A stretch of 50,154 bases of DNA, from contig JAGFXR010000012.1 in NCBI GenBank assembly GCA_017861365.1, positions 1 through 50,154 of the forward strand, written 5' to 3'. Shown here in pieces: positions 42,205 through 49,606 of this stretch (positions are counted from its first letter, which is position 1; every line of letters begins with the position of its first letter). The notes beneath the pieces were generated by a model. It did not search any database, was not told the DNA's origin, and saw only the letters and a program-made list of their open reading frames with translations. A program made the position numbers and the translations under genes. Source of the DNA: Oscillospiraceae bacterium. GTDB taxonomy: Bacteria; Bacillota; Clostridia; Oscillospirales; Oscillospiraceae.

Positions 42205-44919
42205 TTACGTTCTATTTCCGCTTTCTTCGGAAGCGGAGGTTTTTCCTTTTCCGGTATCCGTTTCGGTGCTTGTCCCGCTTCCGATTCCTGCCGCTCCCGC
42301 AGCCACGGTTCCTGTGGCAGTTTCGGCCTGCGTTGAATTGGGGTTCGTCTCGCTCGATTCCTCGGGCCATGTACTGGAATCGGACGGATCGAAGTCAGGG
42401 TCATCCAACGGCCATGTGGTATAATCTTCACTGTCAAACCCTTTTGCTTCGTTGACTCCGGCGTCGGGCCAGGTACGCCAATCGTCAATGTTGAAATCAG
42501 CGTCATCCGTAGGCCAGGTGGAGGAATCTTCCGGGTTAAAGTCCTCCGTAGTTTCTTTGGTACCCTGGGGATATTCGGCAATCAGGTTCTCATAGTAGCT
42601 CAGCAAATAGGAATCGTCCCTTGTCACAACCGAGCTGTCCACCCGATTGCGCTGATAATCCAAAAAGCTTACGGTTTTGAGTGATTCACTGTCGGTAGAG
42701 TCCGTGGCTGGGTAATAATAGCCGGTTTCGCTGCCGCTTGAGTCAAGAATGGGCGAACTGGTATCCACACTGACACTGGAATGTACCGTGCAGTATTCCG
42801 TCGGCTGATCTCCTTTGACAAACGTACCAGTCACGACCCGGCTTCCCCTCGGATCTTCCGAGCACGCCTCCGTTGCCAGTTTTCCACTGTCGAGACAATA
42901 GCTGACCGTAACCAAATCCGACGGCTCGTCGAAATCCTTATATTCCAGTCCTTCGTGAACCTTCTGCATGACCAGTTTCCACAGCGTGGCGGACGGGTTA
43001 TTGCTGACCTTCATTTTCTCCATGCTCTCGTAACCGGTCCATACAGCCGCCGTATAGTAGGGTGTATAGCCCACAAACCATTTATCATAATTGGTCGAAG
43101 TCGTACCGGTCTTGCCCGCAATCTGCTGTCCGGAGAAATTCGCGCCGGTACCAGTGCCGCTGGAAACCACATTTTCCAGCAGCTCGTTGATATAGAAGAC
43201 GGTGTTTTCACTGAGTACATAGTTGCCTGTGCCGCTGTTCTCCAGCAGCACATCGCCATCTGCGCTGAGCACCTTTGTATAAGTGCGTGGCTTAGCGTAC
43301 ATACCGTCCCTGGCAAAGGTGGCATAAGCAGCCGCCATCTCGTAAGTCGAAACACCATTGGTCAATCCGCCCAAGGCCATAGGCGCGATGTTAATGTCGT
43401 TGCTCTCATCCAGGGAGGTAATCCCAAATTTTTCAGTCAGGTATTCGTACGCCTTCTTGGGTGTAACCAGATCCGCCAGAACCTTGACCGCCACAGGGTT
43501 GGAGGAAACCTCCACCGCCTCGTTGACGGTAAGCAGTCCCTTATAATAGTCATAGGAGTTAACCGGCCATGCCGAGCCGTTGATCAGCTTATAGGGAACG
43601 TCATCAAAGACACTGGCCGGAGTAATCAGCCCCATCTCTAGGGCGGGCGAATAGACTGAAAGCGGCTTAATGGATGATCCGGGTGGTCGTTTGGTTTGAC
43701 TGGCCCTGTTCCAGATCAGGCTGGAGGTTTTTTCTCCCATTCCTCCCGACAGCGCCACCACGTACCCGCTGCTGTTGTCAATCACCGTGATCGCAGACTG
43801 CATCTGCTGACCCGAGGACGACGTATAGTTCAGATTGTCGGTATTCTCATATACTTCATCCACAGAGGCCTGCACAGTTGGGTCAAATGCCGTATAAATC
43901 CGCAGTCCGCCGTTGTACAGTACCTGACTGGCAAGCTCCTCAGACCAGTCGTAGGTACTCTCCAGGTCACTGAGCACGTCGGTGATGACCTGCTCCTCAT
44001 ACCAGGTGTACACAGTTCCTCCGGTACTATCAGTTGTGTCGGAATCACCACGGGTAAAGGTCATTTGACTGCTCTCTTCCATGGCGACATCATATTCGCT
44101 TTGCGTAATTTTGTCCTGCTCCAGCATGTTTTGCAGCACCAGTTCCCGCCTTTCGCGGTTGGCGTCCGGGTTATAAAACGGGTCATACATGGATGGGTTG
44201 TTGGTTATACTAATCAGGGCGGCACATTCAGCCAGAGACAGCTCGCTCACATCTTTATGAAAATAAGTCTGCGATGCGGTTGCCACTCCGTAGCATTTCT
44301 CTCCCAAATAGATGTAATTGAGATACCATTCCATGATCTGTTGCTTGGAGTAGCTTTTTTCAAACTGGAGAGCTCTGAAAATCTCCAGAATCTTTCGTTT
44401 TACCGTCACCTCATTTTCCGAGGTCATGTTTTTAATAAGCTGCTGCGTAATGGTGGAACCGCCCTGAATGTCTTCACCGTTGATCATAAACAGCATCCCC
44501 TTCAGCGTACGGATCCAGTCCACACCGTGATGGGATTCAAAGCGCTTGTCCTCAATGGCGATGGTCGCGTTGACGAGATTTTCAGGAATATCCGTATAGT
44601 CCACCCAAACGCGGTTTTCCCCTTGATTCAGAGACAGCATTTCCACGTCTTCACCAGTTTCGCTGTCCGTATAATAGACAATGGAGCTTTCTCCCAGCGC
44701 AAAGTCATTGATATTCATGTCAACCTCGGGCATAATGACGGTTTTAATGTAAACTGCCGCGAAGCAGGCAAAAATCGCGCCTGTTGTAATCATGATTAAA
44801 AGAACGGTTCCAAGCACCTGCATCGTCCGGAACAGGACACGCATAGTCGCCGAACGGTGGTAGCGCCTTTTGCGCGGTTCGGGCTGGTTTTCCTGACGAT
44901 TTTTATTTGCGTCTGTCAA
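42205..44919 (-). CDS. Class A penicillin-binding protein (PBP1A-type)
   Basis: A 904-residue bifunctional cell-wall enzyme. A cytoplasmic basic tail (RKRRYHR) and one membrane span (about residues 33-57) come first. The glycosyltransferase domain has EDKRFESHHG (E123) and GGSTITQQLIKN. The transpeptidase has SSIK (415-418), SSN (472-474) and KTG (603-605), all intact. Four TWP repeats and a low-complexity Ser/Thr/Gly tail end the protein. The frame runs to 45150, but AGGAGG lies seven bases before a TTG at 44917-44919, so TTG is the start. Confidence 0.94.
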   Translation of the reverse strand: MTDANKNRQENQPEPRKRRYHRSATMRVLFRTMQVLGTVLLIMITTGAIFACFAAVYIKTVIMPEVDMNINDFALGESSIVYYTDSETGEDVEMLSLNQGENRVWVDYTDIPENLVNATIAIEDKRFESHHGVDWIRTLKGMLFMINGEDIQGGSTITQQLIKNMTSENEVTVKRKILEIFRALQFEKSYSKQQIMEWYLNYIYLGEKCYGVATASQTYFHKDVSELSLAECAALISITNNPSMYDPFYNPDANRERRELVLQNMLEQDKITQSEYDVAMEESSQMTFTRGDSDTTDSTGGTVYTWYEEQVITDVLSDLESTYDWSEELASQVLYNGGLRIYTAFDPTVQASVDEVYENTDNLNYTSSSGQQMQSAITVIDNSSGYVVALSGGMGEKTSSLIWNRASQTKRPPGSSIKPLSVYSPALEMGLITPASVFDDVPYKLINGSAWPVNSYDYYKGLLTVNEAVEVSSNPVAVKVLADLVTPKKAYEYLTEKFGITSLDESNDINIAPMALGGLTNGVSTYEMAAAYATFARDGMYAKPRTYTKVLSADGDVLLENSGTGNYVLSENTVFYINELLENVVSSGTGTGANFSGQQIAGKTGTTSTNYDKWFVGYTPYYTAAVWTGYESMEKMKVSNNPSATLWKLVMQKVHEGLEYKDFDEPSDLVTVSYCLDSGKLATEACSEDPRGSRVVTGTFVKGDQPTEYCTVHSSVSVDTSSPILDSSGSETGYYYPATDSTDSESLKTVSFLDYQRNRVDSSVVTRDDSYLLSYYENLIAEYPQGTKETTEDFNPEDSSTWPTDDADFNIDDWRTWPDAGVNEAKGFDSEDYTTWPLDDPDFDPSDSSTWPEESSETNPNSTQAETATGTVAAGAAGIGSGTSTETDTGKGKTSASEESGNRT

Positions 44920-45152
44920 AATGATACCTCCTATCAGACCGGGATCTCCAACAGCACAGATTATCCGTTCAACAGGACTGTGCGGACAACCTAAAAACCC
45001 CGCTAAAACCGTTTCCCTCAGGTTCAGCAAACGGCCGCAATACATGTCGTTTCGTTTCAGCGCATTAATACGGCAGCCGCTTTGACGTTTCTCACTCCTG
45101 TTAAAAACGGGCGGCTGCCGCAGAAATAAGCCGCAGATCAGCTTATCCAATA
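44920..45152 (-). other. Structured leader of the class A PBP gene
   Basis: The leader is about 230 bases and folds by eye into successive hairpins. Pairings are 45126-45131 with 45141-45146; 45071-45080 with 45111-45120 (perfect 10 bp, inner CGTTT/AAACG); and 45001-45009 with 45054-45062 (9 bp), followed by GGG and TTTTT at 44993-44997. A last hairpin pairs 44954-44959 with 44978-44983. The third hairpin plus the T-run reads like an intrinsic terminator ahead of the gene. It could be an attenuator or the end of a small RNA of about 160 nt. Confidence 0.5.
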
Positions 45153-45158
45153 GACCTT

Positions 45159-45186
45159 ATTATAACAGAAAACTATCATTTGTCCA
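45159..45186 (-). promoter_or_regulatory. Promoter for the class A PBP gene
   Basis: TGGACA, a 16-base spacer and a perfect TATAAT on the minus strand, about 240 bases from the TTG start. It diverges from the DUF1292 promoter. Confidence 0.7.
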
Positions 45187-45245
45187 CCCTTCATCTTTAT
45201 AATTTCCTTATTTTTCTATTTCTAACTGTGCCACACTTTTCTATC

Positions 45246-45274
45246 TTGATTTTTTCTTCAATCCAAGGTACAAT
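45246..45274 (+). promoter_or_regulatory. Promoter for the DUF1292 gene
   Basis: TTGATT, a 17-base spacer and TACAAT, about 40 bases before the GTG start. Confidence 0.7.
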
Positions 45275-45315
45275 AGCAACGCAGGATAAGAATATTGAAA
45301 CGGGAGGGTGCCGCA

Positions 45316-45603
45316 GTGAGTGAAGAATTTGGCCCCGATTTTATCACCGTGACCGATGAAAACGGTGAGGACCATGAGCTTGAGCTTCTGGACAGCATCA
45401 TTGAACATGATAAAACCTACCTCGCGCTGCTTCCCGCAGATATGAATGAGGATGATCCGGACTTTGGAATCATTATACTCAGGGTGGAAGAGGAAAACGG
45501 CGAAGAAGTCCTGGTGGATGTAGATAATGAAGATGAATTAAACCGCATTTATGAGATTTTTATGACCCGTATGGAAGAATCGGACGACGCGGAAGAGGAA
45601 TAA
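45316..45603 (+). CDS. DUF1292 domain-containing protein
   Basis: A 95-residue, strongly acidic protein. The pattern ITVTDENGEDHELELLDSIIEHDKTYLALLP and the later ENGEEVLVDVDNEDELNRIYEIF define DUF1292 (YrzB-like). The function is unknown. The start is a GTG at 45316, eight bases past GGGAGG; an upstream in-frame TTG has no ribosome site. It is followed within 13 bases by the candidate 6S RNA and shares its promoter, as far as I can see. Confidence 0.87.
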   Translation: MSEEFGPDFITVTDENGEDHELELLDSIIEHDKTYLALLPADMNEDDPDFGIIILRVEEENGEEVLVDVDNEDELNRIYEIFMTRMEESDDAEEE

Positions 45604-45615
45604 CCGCTCCCTGCT

Positions 45616-45779
45616 CGGTACGTGATGAGCTCTATAAAACCCACATTTCTAAAAAGGGATGCCTTTCTCGCATCGTGGATTGCAGGCCTCCCGGTTTTTA
45701 CCGGAAGTTGGAAGCAGAGAAGCGATGCGGCGGCAACCCACCTGCCGTCTGTGCAGGTTTTTATGGGCTACACGGCCAC
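45616..45779 (+). ncRNA. ssrS: Candidate 6S RNA
   Basis: About 164 bases fold by eye as one long interrupted hairpin. The ends pair (CGTG 45621-45624 with CACG 45771-45774; AGCTC 45628-45632 with GGGCT 45765-45769; AAAACC with GGTTTT; CACA with TGTG). The far arm pairs CGCATCG with CGATGCG and ends in CCGG-TTTTTA-CCGG. Between them is an open region with a small CGGC-AACCCACCT-GCCG hairpin on the 3' side. That layout is the open-promoter mimic of 6S RNA, which binds and represses sigma-A RNA polymerase. The boundaries are approximate, and no separate promoter is obvious. Confidence 0.68.
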
Positions 45780-45810
45780 AGCGGGGTTTGCATCGTCCCA
45801 TATTTGCAAA

Positions 45811-45842
45811 GGTGCTGCTGAATTTCAGCAGCACCTCTTTTT
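45811..45842 (+). terminator. Terminator after the candidate 6S RNA
   Basis: A perfect 11-bp stem (45811-45821 with 45825-45835), a 3-base loop and a TCTTTTT tail. Confidence 0.9.
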
Positions 45843-45964
45843 ATGGCCATGTGCGCCGCTCAAGGTAACTCCAGAACGGTTAGACACAATACGGCATATC
45901 ACAATCAATTATGAACGATTCTTTAATTATTTAGGAATGCTCCCCACCAAGTATGATTTTTCTC

Positions 45965-45993
45965 TTGCAACAAACGCTACAATTTAGTATAAT
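45965..45993 (+). promoter_or_regulatory. Promoter for the PrsA-like gene
   Basis: TTGCAA, a 17-base spacer and a perfect TATAAT, about 40 bases before the ATG. Confidence 0.82.
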
Positions 45994-46034
45994 GCTTCGG
46001 TACGACACACAACTTGAGAGGACTGAAATTACCA

Positions 46035-47639
46035 ATGAGTGCATCAAGAGAACAAAAAGATGGACAAAATCTTTTTCCTGCTGGGCTCAGCGAGAAGCAG
46101 CGCAAAAGTCAAAAGGAAACTGCTGAACGCCGGCATAAAAAAATTGTCTATACCATTGTCGGCGTTATCAGCGTGATTGCTGTAGCTGCTCTGCTGATTT
46201 GGAATTCCGGCATTGTTCAGCGGGGTTATACCGTGATCTCGGTGGGCGATACCAACTATACTGCTGCCGACTTCGATTATTATTACTATCAGGTATATAA
46301 CCAGGAATACAACTATTCAAAAAACTATTCCGCCTACGGCATCACCACCTTTGATTATGAGACATCACCGGCGGATCAGACCTACACGGATTCCGATACC
46401 GGGGAAACCATGACCTACAGGCAGTATTTCATCAACACGGCGGAGGACAACCTCAAGCAGGTGACCGCTGTTGTCAATGCGGCTAATGAGGCTGGCTACA
46501 CACTCTCTCAGGATGGTAAAGACTCTGTTCAGTCCAGCATTGACTCCATGAAATCATCTGCCCGCTCCGACGGTTACAGCTATTCCGGTTATCTGAAGCT
46601 ATGCTATGGCGACTATATGACCAAGAGCGCTTATGAGCAGTGCCTGACCCGGGCCGAGCTGGCAAGCGAATACTATAGCACCTATCAGGACTCTCTCTCC
46701 TATACGGATGACGACTATAATAGTTACTACAGCGAAAACAAGGACGCCCTTGACACCTATGAATATTCCTACCTTTGCTTCACCGCTTCGGTTGACTCCA
46801 CGGATGCGGACGGCAATACGCTCACTGATGACGAAATTGCCACTTCACTGGAGGAAGAGAAGGTTTTTGCACAGTCTGACGCGCAGGCAGCCCTTGCCGC
46901 CCTTCAGTCCGGCACCAGCATTGCAGATCTGATTACCACCTATTCGCCCACCTCTTCCGGTGACGACTCAGCCACTGTTGGCAGCAGCCTCTCCTCTCTG
47001 TACAGCTCATGGCTGGAAGATTCGTCCCGTACCGCTGGCGACTCTGATATCGTTGAGTACGACGGCGGTGATACCTCTTACAGCTACTACGTCATGCTGT
47101 TTACCAACCGGTATCAGGACGAAACTCCCACTGTTGACATCCGCCACATTCTGATCAAAGCTGAGCTGCCCACGGACGACACTTCTACCACTGACGTAGA
47201 CGAGTCCTCCGACACCCCCACCGATGATGCAATGCAAACAGCTCATGACAAAGCGGCAGACCTTCTCAATCAGTGGACATCAGGCGATCAAACCGCAGAA
47301 TCCTTTGGTGATCTTGCCGATGCAAATTCCGAAGATACAGGCTCCAACACCAACGGTGGACTCTATGAAAACGTTACAGAGGGTCAGATGTTTGACGCTT
47401 TTAACACTTGGATTATGGACTCCTCCCGTCAGCCCGGCGACACTACACTCATTGAAAATACCCAGAGCGGCCAGTATGGCTGGCATGTGGTATATTTCCA
47501 GAGCTGGGAGAATCCCGTCTGGAAAAATTCCGCTGACTCGTCCCTTCGCTCAGACGATGTTCAAACATGGCTTGACGGCTTGACCGACGCCCTCACTGCG
47601 ACTCATACCAACCACTTTGATTCTATGGTTGCCGTGTAA
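46035..47639 (+). CDS. PrsA/SurA-like membrane-anchored foldase
   Basis: A 534-residue protein with one membrane span (about residues 37-56, IVYTIVGVISVIAVAALLIW) after a charged cytoplasmic tail. The large extracytoplasmic part is Tyr/Asp/Ser-rich (YYYYQVYNQEYNYSKNYS). Near residue 370 it enters a parvulin-type region at VDIRHILIKAELP. It probably helps secreted proteins fold. It lacks the lipobox of classical PrsA and is much larger, so function is inferred. AGAGG lies 13 bases before the ATG, somewhat far; an in-frame TTG seven codons earlier was rejected. Confidence 0.8.
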   Translation: MSASREQKDGQNLFPAGLSEKQRKSQKETAERRHKKIVYTIVGVISVIAVAALLIWNSGIVQRGYTVISVGDTNYTAADFDYYYYQVYNQEYNYSKNYSAYGITTFDYETSPADQTYTDSDTGETMTYRQYFINTAEDNLKQVTAVVNAANEAGYTLSQDGKDSVQSSIDSMKSSARSDGYSYSGYLKLCYGDYMTKSAYEQCLTRAELASEYYSTYQDSLSYTDDDYNSYYSENKDALDTYEYSYLCFTASVDSTDADGNTLTDDEIATSLEEEKVFAQSDAQAALAALQSGTSIADLITTYSPTSSGDDSATVGSSLSSLYSSWLEDSSRTAGDSDIVEYDGGDTSYSYYVMLFTNRYQDETPTVDIRHILIKAELPTDDTSTTDVDESSDTPTDDAMQTAHDKAADLLNQWTSGDQTAESFGDLADANSEDTGSNTNGGLYENVTEGQMFDAFNTWIMDSSRQPGDTTLIENTQSGQYGWHVVYFQSWENPVWKNSADSSLRSDDVQTWLDGLTDALTATHTNHFDSMVAV

Positions 47640-47655
47640 CCTTTTTGACAGTCCA

Positions 47656-47690
47656 AAAGCCCTCACGGAAGTTCCGTGAGGGCTTTTTCT
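47656..47690. terminator. Bidirectional terminator between the PrsA-like and DUF1259 genes
   Basis: A 15-bp perfect stem (47656-47670 with 47672-47686) with a 1-base centre and T-runs on both strands. It serves both convergent genes. Confidence 0.93.
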
Positions 47691-47777
47691 GGAGGAATAC
47701 GAACCGGAGCTCCACAACCACCAAGCAAGAAAACGGAAGGTAACGCAATTCCCGTATTCTGCCGCCGTATCAGCATA

Positions 47778-48164
47778 TTATTTCAAGTCCTTGGCAATCG
47801 GTGCCATCATGCGTGCAAACGTAACCGGATTGGTATAGGTTTCAAGATGAATGTACATTAATTTTGGATCATCATAGATCCAGTGGTTATGTACGGCGCT
47901 GACAATAATCCCCGTGGTGGTAACCCGATCCACTGTCTTGGGAACCTCATCGTCCAGCAACGCCAGCTCTCCTGTAATCAGGGTGTTGCCGTCCCGATCA
48001 GGGGCTCCGAAATAAAATATATGGTTGACCGCCTGCATGGGATGCTTGGCAATGGTGGCGTTCATATTCGTTCTGCGAATGGTTACCGTGCAGACATTAT
48101 CCTCCTGTCTCGCGTCTCCCCCCAAGATAGCCGCCAGTTGTGTGCATAAATCATTCTGTTCCAA
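47778..48164 (-). CDS. DUF1259 domain-containing protein
   Basis: A 128-residue protein with the DUF1259 core: GELALLDDEVPKTVDRVTTTGIIVSAVHNHWIYDDPKLMYIHLETY. The HNH and HLE residues in this stretch could bind a metal. Longer members are annotated as LppY/LpqO-type lipoproteins, but this one has no signal peptide and holds a single domain. The function is unknown. It stands alone between the PrsA-like terminator and the cysK promoter region. Confidence 0.8.
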   Translation of the reverse strand: MEQNDLCTQLAAILGGDARQEDNVCTVTIRRTNMNATIAKHPMQAVNHIFYFGAPDRDGNTLITGELALLDDEVPKTVDRVTTTGIIVSAVHNHWIYDDPKLMYIHLETYTNPVTFARMMAPIAKDLK

Positions 48165-48372
48165 TCAAATCACCTCAGCATTATCATATGAATGAAAGAA
48201 TGCTATGTTGAATTAAATGGACTTTTGATCGTAAAAGAACTGCACTCATATCATTTTTCCATTTTCCCCTCCGCAGTCTTTCTGACCGTGCGCACCAACC
48301 GGCCCAAGACAAGCATTTGGCCACTGCGTCCTGCGGCTGAAAACAGTCCATGAAAAATTTTTTTGTTTCCCC

Positions 48373-48401
48373 TTGACATACGCTTTGGATTGCTGTATTA
48401 T
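48373..48401 (+). promoter_or_regulatory. Consensus promoter for cysK
   Basis: A perfect TTGACA, a 17-base spacer and TATTAT. The predicted start is near 48408. Confidence 0.85.
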
Positions 48402-48413
48402 CATATCATACTA

Positions 48414-48427
48414 AATACATAGGTATT
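48414..48427. promoter_or_regulatory. Palindromic operator-like site in the cysK leader
   Basis: AATAC-ATAG-GTATT, a perfect 5-4-5 inverted repeat just downstream of the predicted start. A repressor bound there would block transcription. An Rrf2/CymR-type cysteine regulator is a reasonable guess, unproven. Confidence 0.55.
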
Positions 48428-48457
48428 ATCCAGGTCAATTATAAGGAGGCGGGCGTC

Positions 48458-48517
48458 ATGCAACATCATCTATTGTTCAGCTGCTACAGCTCTCCCGGCA
48501 GTGATTCTCAATGTTAA
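48458..48517 (+). CDS. 19-residue cysteine-containing leader peptide
   Basis: A short ORF encoding MQHHLLFSCYSSPGSDSQC with AAGGAGG eight bases before its ATG, one of the best ribosome sites in the window. It lies between the cysK promoter and cysK, 60 bases before the cysK ATG. Cys codons are at positions 9 and 19, the second directly before the stop. The arrangement suggests that translation of this peptide reports on charged tRNA-Cys and influences cysK expression. No terminator hairpin is visible downstream, so classical attenuation is not supported. The mechanism remains open. Confidence 0.55.
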   Translation: MQHHLLFSCYSSPGSDSQC

Positions 48518-48577
48518 GAATTCTATTATTCACATAATTCAATTAATTCATTACAATTAAAAAAGGAGATTATTATT

Positions 48578-49507
48578 ATGAGCGTTTATCAGAAAATCAC
48601 CGACTTGATTGGAAAGACACCTCTGCTGGAACTGGCCAATTATGAAGCGAAATACGAATTATCCGCGACTGTCATCGGCAAACTGGAATATTTCAACCCC
48701 GCTGGAAGCGTTAAGGACCGCATTGCCAAGGCCATGCTGGATGACGCGGAGGAAAAGGGCCTGATCAAGCCCGGCGCCATCATCATTGAGCCTACCAGCG
48801 GCAACACCGGTATCGGCTTAGCCGCCGCGGGAGCCTCCAGAGGATACCGCGTCATTCTGACCATGCCAGAAACCATGAGCGTTGAACGCCGCAATCTGCT
48901 GAAGGCCTACGGAGCCGAGCTGGTGCTGACCGAAGGAGCACTCGGTATGAAGGGCGCTATCGCCAAGGCCAACGAGCTTGCCGCTTCCACCGAGAACAGC
49001 TTCATCCCCAGCCAGTTCACCAATCCCGCCAATCCCGCCGTTCACCTGGCAACCACCGGTCCCGAAATTTGGGACGATACCGACGGGAAGGTTGATATTT
49101 TTGTTTCCGGTATCGGCACCGGCGGTACGATCAGCGGCGTGGGTGCCTTCTTAAAATCCAAGAACCCGGATATCAAGGTGATTGCCGTTGAGCCTGCGGG
49201 CTCTCCCGTACTCTCCAAGGGTACCCCCGGTGCTCACAAAATCCAGGGAATTGGCGCTGGTTTTGTCCCTGATACTCTGAACACCTCCATCTATGACGAA
49301 ATTATTGCCGTTGAAAACGAAGACGCTTTTGCCACCGGCAAAGAATTGGCCCGTGTAGAGGGTCTGCTGGTAGGCATCTCCTCCGGCGCGGCGGTATTTG
49401 CCGCCACTCAGCTGGCGAAGCGTCCTGAGAACAAGGGCAAGGTAATTGTCGCCCTTCTCCCGGATACCGGTGAGCGTTATCTCTCCACCCCCATGTTTGC
49501 GGATTAA
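48578..49507 (+). CDS. cysK: Cysteine synthase A
   Basis: A 309-residue O-acetylserine sulfhydrylase. The PLP lysine is K46 in NPAGSVKDR, the TSGNTG loop is present and the phosphate-binding [12 protein letters not shown] follows. It makes cysteine from O-acetylserine and sulfide. AAAAGGAG precedes the ATG. A promoter, an operator-like palindrome and a short cysteine-containing ORF lie upstream. It is transcribed alone, and a terminator follows. cysE is not in the window. Confidence 0.96.
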   Translation: MSVYQKITDLIGKTPLLELANYEAKYELSATVIGKLEYFNPAGSVKDRIAKAMLDDAEEKGLIKPGAIIIEPTSGNTGIGLAAAGASRGYRVILTMPETMSVERRNLLKAYGAELVLTEGALGMKGAIAKANELAASTENSFIPSQFTNPANPAVHLATTGPEIWDDTDGKVDIFVSGIGTGGTISGVGAFLKSKNPDIKVIAVEPAGSPVLSKGTPGAHKIQGIGAGFVPDTLNTSIYDEIIAVENEDAFATGKELARVEGLLVGISSGAAVFAATQLAKRPENKGKVIVALLPDTGERYLSTPMFAD

Positions 49508-49535
49508 CAATGATTCTCTCCTTCATAAAATGATA

Positions 49536-49573
49536 AAAAGGACATCCGGAGTAATACTCCGGATGTCCTTTTC
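49536..49573. terminator. Bidirectional terminator after cysK
   Basis: A 17-bp perfect stem (49536-49552 with 49556-49572), a 3-base loop and T-runs on both strands. It serves cysK and the convergent ABC gene. Confidence 0.94.
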
Positions 49574-49606
49574 CTTTGCTTTCACAAATCATCTCCACTG
49601 CCATGT

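Noticed and set aside
43696-44799. A 367-codon open frame on the plus strand
   Set aside because: It is antisense to the class A PBP gene, whose own frame carries all catalytic motifs.
45622-45987. Open frames of 121 and 69 codons after DUF1292
   Set aside because: They run across a segment that folds as a structured RNA and through its terminator, and have no ribosome site or protein signature.
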